From: Heloderma charlesbogerti | Lineage: Eukaryota > Chordata > Lepidosauria > Squamata > Helodermatidae | Direction of reading: 5' to 3' | Length of the DNA: 64,000 nt | Assembly (NCBI GenBank): GCA_026122225.1 | Contig: JANEZZ010001566.1 | Coordinates: 224,001-288,000, forward strand | Part shown: positions 1 through 11,284 of the stretch, piece after piece | How positions within the stretch are numbered: the stretch's first letter is position 1 | Layout: each line of letters begins with the position of its first letter | Notes under the pieces: model-generated | The model's database searches: none | Told to the model about the DNA's origin: nothing | What the model saw: only the letters and a program-made list of their open reading frames with translations | Translations under genes and position numbers: made by a program

Positions 1-255
1 GGATATGCAAAATGGCAGCCGGCACATGTCATGGAGCCCTGCAGGGATCAGAGATAAGAGCAGGGATTCCTCTGGAGAAAACCAAGGAGGCTCGGCAGGC
101 TGGATGGGAAACATCTGTGGGCCAGAGTTTCTGTATCTCTGATGCAAACTATGTAGGTTTGAGTCTAGCCAGGATTAGGAGAGTAGACATCCAGTGGTTT
201 TGGGGAAGTGATTCAGCAACGTTAGCAACCATAACGTTGCTAACGTTGTGGGGAA
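1..255. other. No gene; perfect 13-bp inverted repeat at 217-248
   Basis: No coding or known repeat signature is recognised here. Positions 217-229 and 236-248 form a perfect 13-bp inverted repeat with a 6-base loop. Positions 210-229 also nearly match 2117-2136 in direct orientation. Confidence 0.5.
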
Positions 256-2116
256 GTCATAGAATCATACAGTACTAGGGTTGGAAGGCACCTACAAGAC
301 CATCAAGTCCAACCCCTTGCTCAGTGCAGGAATCCAAGTCAGAGCATCCCTGACAGATGGCTGTCCAGCTTCATCTTGAATGCCTCCAGTGTGGGAGAGC
401 CCCCCACCTCCCTAGGGAATTGGTTCCATTGTCGTATTGCTCTAAGTCAGGAAGTTTCTCCTGATGTTCAGACGGAATCTGGCTTCCTGTAACTTGAGCC
501 CATTATTCCGTGTCCTGCATTCTGGGATGATCGAGAAGAGATCCTGGCCTTCCTCTCTGTGACAACCTTTCAAGTACTTGAAGAGCGCTCTCATATCTCC
601 CCTCAGTTGTCTCTTCTCATACAAGGCTAAACATGCCCAGTTCTTTCAGCCTCTCTTCATAGGGCTTTGTTTCCAGTCCCCTGATCATCTTTGTTGCCCT
701 CCTCTGAACCCTCTCCAGCTTGTCTGCATCCTTCTTAAAGTGTGGTGCCTAGCACTGGACACCGTACTCCAGATGAGGCCTAACCAGTGCTTAGTAGAGG
801 GGAACTAGTACTTCCAGGGATTTGGAAGCTTTTTATTGTTTATTCGGTCAGTCGCTTCCGACTCTTCGTGACGTCATGGACCAGCCCACACCAGAGCTTC
901 CTGTCGGCTGTCGCCACCCCCAGCTCCCCCAAGGTCGAGTCCGTCACCTCCAGAATATCATCCATCCATCTTGCCCTTGGTCAGCCCCTCTTCCTTTTGC
1001 CTTCCACTTTCCCTAGCATCAGCATCTTCTCCAGGGTATCCTGTCTTCTCATTATGTAGCCAAAGTACTTCAGTTTTGCCTTTAATATCATTCCCTCAAG
1101 TGAGCAGTCTGACTTTATTTCCTGGAGTATGGACTGGTTTGATCTTCTTGCAGTCCAAGGCACTCTCAGAATTTTCCTCCAGCACCACAGTTCAAAAGCA
1201 TCTATTTTCCTTAGCTCAGCTTTCCTTATGGTCCAGCTCTCGCAGCCATAGGTTACTACGGGGAATACCATTGCTTTCACTATGTGGACCTTTGTTGTCA
1301 GTGTGATATCTCTGCTCTTAACTATTTTATCAAGATTTGTCATTGCTTTCCTCCCAAGAAGTAAACATCTTCTGATTTCCTGGCTGCAGTCAGCATCTGC
1401 AGTAATCTTTGCACCTAGAAAGACAAAGTCTGTCACTGCCTCCACATTTTCTCCCTCTATTTGCCTTTGCTGAAGATTTGGAAGCTATGCTTCTGTTAAT
1501 GCAGCCCAAAATAGCACTGGCCTTTTTTGCAGCCACATCACATTGTTGGCTCTTATTCAGCTTGTGATCTACAACAATTCCAAGATCCTTCTCTCTTGTA
1601 GTGTTGTTGAGCCACGTATCCCCCATCTTGTAACTGTGCATTTGGTTTCTTTTTCCTAGGGGCAGAACTTGGCATTTATCCCTATTAAATGTCATTCTCT
1701 TGTTTTCTGCCCAGCGCTCCAGTCTATCAAGATCACGTTGAATTTTGGTTCTGTCTTCCAGGGTATTAGCTATCCTGCCCAGTTTTGTGTCTTCTGCAAA
1801 TTTGATCAGCATTCCCTGCACCTCCTCCTCCAAGTCATTAATAAAAATGTTGAAGAGCACTGGGCCCAGGACTGAGCCCTGCGGTACCCTGCTCTTTACC
1901 TCTCCCCAGTTTGAGAAGGTCCCATTGATAAGCACTCTTTGAGTCCAATTCTGTAGCCAACTGTGGATCCACCGGATTGTTGTTTCCTCTAGCCCACTTT
2001 GCTCATCAGGATATCATGAGGTACTTTGTCACAAGCTTTGCTGAAGTCGAGGTATATTATGTCCACAGCATTTCCACAGTCCACAAGGGAGGTTACCTGA
2101 TCAAAAAATGAGATTA
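256..2116 (-). mobile_element. CR1 LINE, 5'-truncated, split by a BovB insertion
   Basis: The minus strand encodes the C-terminal half of a CR1 reverse transcriptase and the CR1 3' end with its short terminal repeat of the ATTCTATGAT type, which lies at the left edge near 256. The element is in two pieces, 256-830 and 1475-2116, separated by a BovB insertion. The RT frame at about 1487-1935 contains the palm-domain segment with 'GSVLGPVLFNIFINDLEEEV', but the catalytic motif reads FAED where the intact paralogue at 33.9 kb reads FADD. One active-site aspartate is therefore lost. The right edge matches the full-length CR1 at about 34200, so this copy is truncated within the RT domain. It is non-functional. 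Near-identical 20-bp direct repeats (210-229 and 2117-2136) lie around it. Confidence 0.9.
831..1474 (-). mobile_element. BovB (RTE-clade) LINE 3' fragment
   Basis: The minus strand encodes the C-terminal part of an RTE/BovB ORF2 (frame about 981-1445). It includes the family-typical stretch 'YGCESWTIRKAE', then WCWRK, then 'VPWTARRSNQSILQEI'. The 3' end of the element is at 831. It is flanked by a 12-bp target-site duplication, GATTTGGAAGCT, at 819-830 and 1475-1486. The full-length CR1 at about 33550 shows the unoccupied version of the same site. BovB is known to be common in squamates and is a textbook case of horizontal transfer between reptiles and ruminants. This fragment has no start and is dead. 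Confidence 0.92.
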
Positions 2117-2136
2117 GATTCAGCAGTGTTAGCAAC

Positions 2137-3567
2137 TCAGTAGGATTCTGAGTCAAAGAAAATGGCAGACATGTCACGGCCCCAGCTGCCATTTTAGAGT
2201 CAGAGGAGGATGAGCCAGCTGAGTCTGGGGCTGCTAAGGAACTGGACTAGGTTGCTGATATTGAACCTGAGGCTAGTGGTAAGGAGCCTGTAGTACACGA
2301 ATCAAGGATGCCTTCCCCTGGGCCCAATTATCCTGAACAGTCAACTTACCTCCCCCTCCGTTGTGCCTGCTCAACAACACAGCGAGTGCGCCAGGTGGAA
2401 GGCCATAGAAAGGGGGAGAAGTGTTCCCCTTTAGGCCAGGGCTTGGCTCTTTAATGCTTCATACTCTGCAGCAGGGGGATGGAGCTTGGGAAGGGTAGAC
2501 TGGAAGGAGGGGCTTGCAAGGCCTCTGTTCACTTCCATCCTTGGTCGGAGCAAGTTGCTTACTTGGAGCTTTCCATGGGGTCTTATTGACTTATGGGTAC
2601 CTGCTTTGGATGGATCAGAACAGCACTTAGCCAGCCTGGAGTGAACTTTGGAAATTACATGTTCACATTTCAACTAGCTCCTGGAGTGTGTTGCTAAGGT
2701 TAAGGAATTGGCAGTCCAGCATGAAGGGTAAGCATGGTTGGGCACCTGCCAAGGGCTTGACCACGCAAGGACCCACTGACAAGAGCCCCTTGGAGTTACT
2801 CCTCCTCTTCACTATGGCAATCTGCTGGTTCACCTGCCTCTCTGGCCCAGACAATGGTGGTGGTGAGAAGGAGGAGCAGCATATGCTACGGCCTCCTTGC
2901 TCACTGACTCGCTGCCTGTCAAGCAAGCAAGTGGTACCAATGATGAGGAAGCAGAGGAGGAGCCATTGCAGTGGTAGACTTATGGAGAAGGTATTGAAGA
3001 AGGGGCCCCTTTGATGGTTTCTTGGCCAAGGGCCCTCAAAATCCTGGAGCCAGCACTGGAAATTGGCACCAGGGGCTTTCAGTAAGCTGATGGTTGTGAT
3101 ACTTCCAGTTCACTGTTAACATCTGTAAGTGATGGGGGAGAAGAGGGATTCTTCTTAGGCTGTGCCATTGTGATCCTAGTTATTTTGACATTGATTAGCT
3201 CCAAACACCACTCCCGAACCATGCTGATGACATGCCAGTGCCTGTTCTTTGAGTCTCCCAGAGAGATTTTTAGAGAATGGAGCTGGGTGTTCTGTCTGTG
3301 CTGGTGATTGACAGGAAAAACCTGAAGCAAAGAAGCTGGAAATTGAAAGCACCGGATTGGAAGATTATCCCGGGGGGGGGGGGAATGCATCTAAACAGAG
3401 CCAACAAAATCCATCCAATTTCTACACTGGCTTGACTGGGTGAACAAAATAGTACGGGGGACTGATTCCACAGCACAGGGGCACTTGTCAGAAAATATCT
3501 GGGAGGTGGCATTCATTTAAGACAGATTAACTTGGCATATATGGGCCTGATTTCAGGAAGGAGCCAA
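2137..3567. other. No gene; probably old dispersed repeat
   Basis: The open frames here are short and lack recognisable domains. Parts of about 2745-3060 read like degraded repeat sequence, but I cannot name the family. A ten-base G run lies near 3372-3381. Confidence 0.35.
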
Positions 3568-3655
3568 TGCTCAGTGGCAGAGTAGCTGCATTCCATGCAG
3601 AAGATCCTTCGTTCAGTTCCTGGCATCTCCAGCTAAAGTACAGGGTGCACAGACT
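3568..3655 (+). repeat. tRNA-derived SINE fragment
   Basis: It carries tRNA-like A-box ('GCTCAGTGGCAGAGTA') and B-box-like sequences followed by CTGGCATCTCC. The same family recurs at about 30950, 48403-48960 and 53880. Only the tRNA head is present. Confidence 0.6.
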
Positions 3656-3705
3656 TTCTGGCTCAAAGGGCCACATGTGATGTTGGCTCAGGGGTCAGAG
3701 GCCAC

Positions 3706-3792
3706 GCATACATGTGTGCACACACACACACGTGTGTGCACACACACATACCCACACAGGTGCACATATACACACAGGTACACACACACATA
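3706..3792. repeat. (CA)n / (TG)n microsatellite
   Basis: Alternating CA and GTGTGTGCACACAC runs. The pattern is partly self-complementary. Confidence 0.9.
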
Positions 3793-4902
3793 TGTCCCAG
3801 CAATCTTGATGCTGAGCCCTCTTTCCTCGTTGTTAGCAGCAGCAGGAAAAGAGTAGTCTGCATCAGGACCACTGGAGGAGGGAGTGGAGAGAAGCCTAGT
3901 CCTGTATGGGGGCCGCATGTGGCCAATGGGCCATGGGTTGTACACCCCTGAGCTTGGGTAGCAGAGCGGGGAAAGAACCTTGTTCTTTCCTTGCTGCCAG
4001 TCAGAGTAAGACAGTGCTGGGAGAAACAGACCATTGCTCTGTTTATAAATTTGCATCTTTACATATAAATCAGCATGTGCAAATTTTATGCAAATTGTTG
4101 TCTTCTTTGGTTCTGTTCTTCAACCATTTGTAAGTGGCCACCCTACTGAAGTATCATCTCCTTTTTCCTCCTTCCATCTTGGAATTGAAATGTATTCAGA
4201 TGGGGAAGTTGGGTCAACATCCCTTTCCCAGTTAAAAATTGTTGTGTGTTTTCTTTGTTAAATTAAAGATATTCAAATGCAAACACAGATTTAAGGTGAT
4301 TGTCTCGCTTGGTAATTGTCCAGCTTGGCTTCAAGATTTTGATCCACTGTTATCTCTCCTTTCTGGATGCCAGCATCAAAAAAATACAAAGAAAGCAAGG
4401 AAGAGAGACTGTGCGTGGTAAGCTGGTGCCAAGAAATGTTGGGCTGAGCTGCTATCAGCACGCAATTGTGTACTGACCTTTGCTTTCCCTGCAACAGCTT
4501 TCAGAGATGTTGTGGTGATAAATGGGACACCCATATGGCTAGGCAATGCTCCAGGAAAAAGGGGGGGAAAGACTATTAATTAGACAGGGACCAGATTTGT
4601 TCTAACAGGGCTTAGCTAGGCACTACAAAATACAAACACCTACAGCTTTTAATGGCCACTTTGTGCATTATGTTCTTTAGGCTTACATTTAAGAAATAAA
4701 AAGCCAACAATAAAAGTACTTCAGAGGAAGTCTCCAGCATGACATTACTGTGCTACAATTGATCAGTAAGTCTGATGCTGTTAGTTTAAAACTCAATCCC
4801 AATATGAGTGTTAAACTGGCATTGCAAAACTAGGAAGATCGTATAGCCACCAGATACTGCTCTTGTGGATGGTCACTGGGCTTATCTTGTGCACCAAAGA
4901 TG
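3793..4902. other. No gene seen
   Basis: AT-rich, non-repetitive in appearance. No open frame shows a recognisable domain. The short frames at 4239 and 4291 overlap on opposite strands and look like chance. Confidence 0.4.
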
Positions 4903-5016
4903 GGGAAGTACTGACTCTCCAGATGTTCTTGAGTTGCAGCTCCCATTCTCCCTGACCATTGGCCATGCTGGCTGGGGCTGATGGGACTTGGAGTCCAGCA
5001 ACATCTGGAAGACTGC
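4903..5016. mobile_element. Palindromic MITE, family P
   Basis: Short foldback element whose two halves both read as variants of 'TCCAGATGTT' / 'AACATCTGGA' around a core with 'ACCATTGGCCATGCTGGCTG'. At least nine copies occur in the window. The copy at 27863-28000 gives the clearest ends. Confidence 0.7.
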
Positions 5017-5048
5017 AGGTTTCCTGCCCTATTTTGAGTTTTGCATAA

Positions 5049-5248
5049 AAATGTCCAGTGGAGACCAGTGGCTCTGATGTCAGTGGGGCAGTGAATTCGC
5101 TCCGGGTTTCAGTCAGAACTCTAAGGGAGCTACCCAAGGTGCTCTACACCTTGGATAGCCCCTTTAGAGTTCTGATGGGTTCTGACTGAAACCCAGGGTG
5201 GATTCACCGCCCCATTGACATCAGAGCCTCCAGCTTCCACTGGAAATG
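5049..5248. mobile_element. Long foldback MITE, arms about 85 bp
   Basis: The left arm (5049-5135) and right arm (5160-5248) are near-perfect inverted complements meeting in a short loop around 5140-5155. The whole unit could fold into one hairpin. No coding capacity. Confidence 0.75.
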
Positions 5249-5374
5249 TCACAGACTGTAGCCCCCTTCAGATGTTAGCCATCACACATTCTAAGAACAC
5301 ATGGGGGGGACCACATGAGCTGACACTGTCCCCAAGATCCCTGTCCCCATTGGCTCCCCACCCCCATTATTTGC

Positions 5375-5570
5375 TTACTGGGCAGAAGGTCTGAAGGTCA
5401 GTCTGGGACTCAGAAGACCTGGGTTCTAGTCCCCACTTGGCCATAAAGCTCACTGGGTGATTTTGAGCCAGTCACTGACTCTCACCCTAACCTACCTCAC
5501 AGGATTGATATGAGGATAAAATGGAGAGGAGGATTATGTATGCTGCATTGAACTCCTTGGAGGCATTAAC
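5375..5570 (+). repeat. CORE/MIR-type SINE copy
   Basis: It matches the better-preserved copy at 21190-21440: a B-box-like 'GGGTTCTAGTCCCCAC', then a 'GAGCCAGTCACTGACTCTCA' core, then 'AGGATAAAATGGAGAGGAGG' and a tail. The tRNA head is partly degraded. Confidence 0.7.
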
Positions 5571-5589
5571 CTACAAAGCCTTGGGGCCA

Positions 5590-6118
5590 CAGTAGCTAAA
5601 GGTCCACCTCTTCCCATCTGTTCCTGCCCATGCCCTGAGATCATCATTCAAGGCCCTGCTCTGAGTGTCCACACACACACTGAGATTCAGTGGGTGGCAA
5701 CTCATGAGCGGGCCTTTTCTGAAGTGGTCCCAAAATGGTGGAATGCCCTCCCTAGAAAGGTCAGCCTGGTGCCTATGTTGTTGACTTTTTCAAGCCAGCC
5801 AAAGACCTTTTTGTTCTTCCAGACGTATTAAACTGCAGCTTGCTTTATTATTTTTTATATGTGTACAACTACATTTGAAAATCATCATCTTTGTTTTTAG
5901 CTTTATCTCTTTTCAGTGTTGGATTTTTGTTGCCACTTTTAAAATAATACTTTTGAACATGTTGTATTATGGGTTTTTATCACTGGTTGTATTGGGTTTT
6001 TTGCTTTTATTGTGTATGTTGCCCTGAGAGCTTTGGCTCATAAACTGAATTATTATTGTTATTATTATTATCGATGATGATGATGATGATGATATAAATA
6101 AAACAAACTACATGAATT
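5590..6118 (+). repeat. L2-type LINE 3' fragment
   Basis: The sequence translates patchily into the RT C-terminal signature of L2-like LINEs (a 'trp-asn-x-leu-pro' region near 5738) and then an AT-rich 3' UTR. The tail has 'GCCCTGAGAGCTTTGGC' followed by ATT/GAT trinucleotide repeats at 6045-6095. Degenerate. Confidence 0.55.
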
Positions 6119-6121
6119 TAG

Positions 6122-6214
6122 CTCAGGGGTGAGCAGCTTGTGACCCTCCATATGTTGTTGGGACTGCAACTCTGACTAGAGTTGATGGGAATTGCCATCC
6201 AACAACAGAAGTAA
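6122..6214. mobile_element. Palindromic MITE, family P, degenerate copy
   Basis: Both arms are recognisable (TGTTGTTGGGACTGCAACTC and CCATCCAACAACAG) but the ends are eroded. Confidence 0.5.
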
Positions 6215-6334
6215 AAATAAGTCCAAGGCATCCATAAGTTCCCTCAGTGCAGCATCAGGATTAAAAGTTGCCAAATGCATTTTGAGAAATGTCTTTCTCA
6301 GTAGTCTTGATAATGATAAGAAATTGAGATTTTG

Positions 6335-6755
6335 ATACTTGTGTACAAAGCCCTAAACAACCTGTGACCAGGATACCTGAGAGAGCGCCTTCTCTCTTAC
6401 CAACCTGCCCAATCACTGAGGTCATCAGAAGGTATGCTCCTGGTGGTTCCACATGGACCTATGGACCGACTGGAGTCCACCCAGAGAAGAGACGTCAATG
6501 TGGTGGCTTCCATCCTATGGAGCTCCCTGCCTCTGGAGGTCAGGCAAGTACCAACACTGGGTTGTTTTTGGTACCTCCTAAAAACAGCTCTTTTCCAGGA
6601 AGGCTGCCTTGGTTGACCGGCCTCGATTTTATTAGCATTGTTTTTTAAAGAAAAAATTCATTTTTTATCTTTTGTTCATTTTATCTCTTGTTGTTCATTG
6701 CTCTGGAATCTGTTTAGATGTGGAACAGTATACAAATGTTGTAAATAAATAAATA
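6335..6755 (+). repeat. L2-type LINE 3' fragment
   Basis: One frame at about 6470-6616 keeps the L2-type C-terminal RT pattern with 'ILWSSLPLEVRQVPTLG' and FWYLLKTALF. An AT-rich 3' UTR follows, ending in 'AATAAATAAATA'. No intact ORF. Confidence 0.7.
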
Positions 6756-8858
6756 CTAAGTACAACTATTTCCACACTTCACAGCATTCAGAGCAGGGGT
6801 GATCTTATGGACATCATTACACAGACTTTGTTTTATCTAAGTGACTTTGTGGGTATTCATACCAAGGATTTGTGGATTGTATTTTGTATCAACTCTCGCC
6901 ATTGTTTGTTATGCGCTCACTAGGTGCTAGCATTTTTTTTCACACATCTGTCCATGTGCATGTACTCAGCACACGATGGAGCAGCAGGATCATGTGTACA
7001 CTTGAGTATCCTCTCACACCTGCCAGCTGTGTTATTCTTAAATGGGTAAGTGTTCTGTTTCTCATTAAACCCACAGCAATACTTATTGCAAAAATGCTCC
7101 ACTGTGTGACGCAACGGGAAAGGTTAGTGGGGTGCATTTAGCGATAGGAAAAGCAATAGGGACATCATAGTGGGTGGGCAGGACCAGCCCTATCATTAGG
7201 CAGAGTGAGGCAGCTGCCTCAGACAGTAGAAGCTGACGGGGGAGGAATGGATTGGGCTGTGTGTACCACAAGGTACCCCCTAAGTGAATCTCCTGCCCTG
7301 GATGCAGTGGAAGATGGACTGTCCATCACAAATGTTGAAGTAAGATTCAACTGCCAGTGCATTTGGATGGAACCATCTTGTCCTTTGCCTCAGGCAGGAA
7401 AATGTCTTGGGCAATCCCTGAAGATGGATAATTCTTCCCCCTGGACCCCATTAGTTTTATTGAGTCTCTCAGATGAATATTTATGTCTGACTGGACATGC
7501 TACCACAGGCATCCACTAACTGACCAGAAGCTTGGAAAGGCAGGGGATTTTTTTTTATAGATGACCTACACACTACAGCACCGAAATGATGTAATGGCAG
7601 GAACCCACCACTTGACCTTGTACACTCTTTTCGTGTATGTCATTCTAAACAAAACTAACCTTGTACCTCAGCTGGTGTTGAGCAAATGTACCAGGGTATT
7701 AGATTGGGTGTTCTTTACGATCATCTTGTTTTGTTTTCTTTAAAAACACACTTCTTTTGGATTGGGTTTGGCAATGATAAGATAAACACACAAAGGCACA
7801 GTATTAGGTCAATGAAAAGAAACTGAGACAAGATATATTAAATGAAGGGAAATATCTGTTCGCTTGTGTGGAGAGAAGAGGGCAGATGGAAGAAGGCTGG
7901 CTATGTCTTCTTCACAGAGTTTAGCCATCTTTCTGTTCAAACTACCAGACACAAAGAAGTCGAGTGATTTTTTTCTCACCTGTATGAGTGTTTGAGAGCA
8001 TGTGTGCTTAATCCTAGTTATTAGCAAACTGCTCCTTAGGCAGACAAAGCAGCGCCATCCATGCACAAGGGGGAGGCATCAACAAGCTTGAGGGCACCCC
8101 AAGACCAGTGAGGCTGTGACATGATCAGTGGGTGTGGAAAGCTACTGGGGGAAACGGAAAACTGGAGCGAGGAGGGGAATGGAATGGCGTCACTTGGAAG
8201 AAGGCATGGCTGGCTGGAAGCCTGAACAGGAGCAATCCACACGGCAACATTTTGTTGCAGTCCCATTTGTCTTCTATTCTTGTTTAACGTTAACTGTGCG
8301 CCATGGAGAACTTGATTATCATAAAATTGTGGCTTGCCCGTTGCCTCCTAAAATATGCTTGCCATTCCATACACACTCAGCTCATCCTTGTGTGTGACTG
8401 ACACCACAAACAGATGTACCTTCAGCAGTTTTCTGGCAATTCCCAGACATGGGCTGATGGGATAAAGCAGCTTAATATGACCACTGGTCCAGGGTCAGTT
8501 TGTTTCAAGTGATCATACTACCTTTGCCTAAAGCATTGCTTTTTGCGATTTCAGTTAATCTGCTCTATGAGAATGGAACTATGATTAACATGACTTGAAA
8601 GCAACATCCAAAAGGACTGGATTGCATCATACCATTTTATTTTGATCACTACTCGATAGATGGGGTGGAGAAAAGCTGCCTCACAACTGTGGGTTCTCCT
8701 GAGTAGAGATGTAAAATATCCAGAAATTTTGAAGCCAGGGGGAAAAAAAAATTTTTTCTTTCCTGCGGGTTTTCAGGAAAAAGATGAAATTTTGGGAAAA
8801 ATGGAAAAATAATCAATACTTATTGTTTTAGCCCTCTTTACAGATCTAAAGTCACTTT
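6756..8858. other. No gene; mostly unassigned sequence
   Basis: No open frame with a recognisable domain. 7185-7500 resembles a dispersed squamate repeat ('CCCTATCATTAGGCAGAGTG'), but I cannot assign it. 8740-8830 is A/T-rich with homopolymer runs. Confidence 0.4.
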
Positions 8859-9307
8859 GGGAGCAATCCTATGGCTTCTAGTCAGCGGCTAGACGGCCAT
8901 AGGATATCTGGATTTCTGAGAACTGACCTCGGAGCCCGCGCTCTGAGCTTGGTTCCCGGAGAACCAACCTTCCCCCACTTCCACGCTGCCTCAAAGGCAG
9001 CGCAGAACAGCCCTCCACCCAGCACTCAGAAGAGGAGCGCAGAATGGCCAAAACGGGGCGTTCTGTGGGGCATTCCAAGGCAGGGAAGGTGGAAATGCCG
9101 CTATGACACATCCTATGTGTTGTCTGGCAGCCTCCTCCCCCAGTCTGCTCTCCCGCGGCTAGACAGCCAAAATCGGCTGTCTAGCCGCAAATACAGGGCA
9201 GGAGAAGCACAGAGGGAACAATCCCCTCCGTGCTTCTCCTGCCCTGCATTTGATAGGAGGTCACCTCTGAATTCGGAGGCGGCCTCGAACCCCATAGGAT
9301 TGCACCC
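8859..9307. mobile_element. Harbinger-like MITE, family B
   Basis: Terminal inverted repeats GGGAGCAATCCTATGG and 'CCATAGGATTGCACCC'. A 3-bp target duplication is likely (TTT on the left, TTA on the right). An internal hairpin at about 9156-9188 reads GGCTAGACAGCC ... GGCTGTCTAGCC. Related copies lie at 29105, 29742, 39088, 53358 and 54582. The frames inside are non-coding accidents. Confidence 0.8.
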
Positions 9308-9320
9308 TTAGTTGCTTTAA

Positions 9321-9457
9321 GACAGCCTTCTCCAACCTAGTACCCTACAGGTATTTTGGACTTCCCATCAGCCTCAAGCAGCATGGCCAATGGTCAGGAA
9401 TGCTGGGCATTGTAGTCCAACACTTCTGGAGGGCACCAGGTTGGGGGAGCGGGCTGC
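9321..9457. mobile_element. Palindromic MITE, family P
   Basis: Arms 'CCTTCTCCAACCTAGTACCC' and 'AGGGCACCAGGTTGGGGGAG' face each other around the shared core at about 9395. Complete copy. Confidence 0.8.
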
Positions 9458-9839
9458 TTTAGGAATAAAGCAGCCTTTCTCTTCCTAAAGTTATTTTATT
9501 TATAAATTAGTTTGCTATTTTTTTCCCTGAATTTTTCCATTTTTTTTCTGAGCCTTCACATCTCCGCTCCTGAGGCAACTGTTTCTCAGAACCAAAGAAC
9601 TTCCCTGGCACCTCTTTTCACAATGCCAAGAAAGCACTTAAAGTTTCACTCCTCACCCATCCATCAAGATTCGTTATCACACCTATCGTCAAATCAGGCA
9701 GGGATACAAAGTTGCCCCAAATGCAGTTTACATTCCAGAATTTACACAGAAGTAGGCCTGCAACATAGTCCTCCCATGACATTGTTGTCTTCTGTCACCT
9801 GAGTAATGTACCCAAATTTCAGCCTCTTACCATTTACCA

Positions 9840-10420
9840 TTTTATTTTGGGCGGGGGGGAACCAGATGAGGGGCATAAAATATCCCCACAATCTGTTGAT
9901 TTTGCCACTGGGGAGTTGTTGTCCCCCAAACCAAGCAACGTTGTTGTCCCCCAAACCAAGCAATGTCCTGTGATGTAAAAATGTCCACAGGTTTTCTCCA
10001 GAGAAAACTGTGGGGGGGGGGTGTCTCCATGAGCGATTTACTCCAAGCTGGCTGCATTTGGAGGTTGTTATGGATACATGATGTTGTAGCCATCCAGCAG
10101 CCACCGTGGAGCTTATCAGGGAAAAACTGTATTTCCTGAGAGTGCTTAAAGCCCAATTCTTTTCCTTAAGTTGGGTTCTCCGCAGTATAGTTGCTGTGTG
10201 CCCCAACCCCCGCAATTACCTTGAGTATGCTAGCTCTGCCCAGGGGTGTGCATTTCACCGTGACCCCAGTCAAGGGGTATTTGCTGTGTGTTTCCCTTTC
10301 CAGAACAAACCAATTATTGTCTACTCGGAAGTAACTCACGTTGTGGGTAATGAGGCTTGTCCCCCGAATACACACATCAGAATGTACAGAGATCCCCACA
10401 ATTGAAATAGCACATTTTAA
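9840..10420. repeat. Dispersed repeat, family R (copy 1)
   Basis: Positions 10060-10300 align with 18070-18320. Both carry a GTTGCTGTGTGCC-like stretch and then 'CAAGGGGT' / 'TAAGGGGT'. The class of element is not recognised. There is an 8-base C/G-rich run near 10010. Confidence 0.5.
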
Positions 10421-11284
10421 AGCCTAAAGACAGGGCAGGAAACCTCCCAGGATTTTATCAAAGGAGAAAGGGGGTGGGGAGAGACTGGATGGGGGGGGAG
10501 CCTCTCTTATTGGTTGAGCAGCCCCTGCCAGTCAAATGACCCTCACCCCACCCCCACCCCCAGAAGTATGCTCTGTGAAGTGAGTTTTACTGGTGCGATA
10601 CACTTGCACACGGAGCCAGCATGGAGCAAAGCTGGCTCCTTGAAAAATCCGGATAAGCCACGATTGGCGTCTCCTTCCGTTTCCTTCTGTTGACGTGGAG
10701 AAGCCCCCCTGGTCTAGGAAAGTAGGCTTAAGTACTCTGGGTGTCAGTATGTTGGCACAAGACATAAGATTTCATTGGGGAACATTTACCTCACCTGAGA
10801 CAGATTTCTTATGTGGTTAGAAAAACACGCCAGATGACCAAAAACGTTAGGTTTTAGTAATAGTAAAGTTTTACCTTGACAGTTTATGATACTTGTCTAA
10901 TACTTAGAGTTTAAAAGATACTTCTTATGACACCACAGACACATTTGTGGTTGTAGGACACTTTACCACCCCAAGATACATTGGGAAATGGCTGGGTAGT
11001 AAAATGTCCCCAAAACACACTTGCCTATATTTTTTATGCACATTGGATGAGGGACTTATTGGGCCCAGTTCCTATATCTCTGCATCTCTAGTCTTTCTGT
11101 AATAAACTTCCTGTTTGTTTTCTGGCCCCAGTATTGGGTGCATCAATTAATCCTATTTTTCCAAACATACATATTCCTACTTCATTTTACAGTTACATGT
11201 AGTTCTTATTGTATGTGCTGTGAAACCATTTGATACAGACACCAAATATGTCTTACACTGTCCCCATCTTGTATTGTTGTCATA
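10421..11284. other. No gene seen
   Basis: Unassigned, becoming AT-rich after 10800. G and C runs occur at 10480-10560. No recognisable ORF. Confidence 0.4.

Noticed and set aside
3568..3640. Functional tRNA gene
   Set aside because: The tRNA-like head belongs to a dispersed SINE and does not form a full cloverleaf.
3712..4034. Frames across the CA microsatellite
   Set aside because: Cys/Val/His-Thr repeats encoded by the CA/TG run.
8871..9311. 146-codon plus-strand frame
   Set aside because: Contained within a family B MITE; equivalent frames in the other copies are broken.
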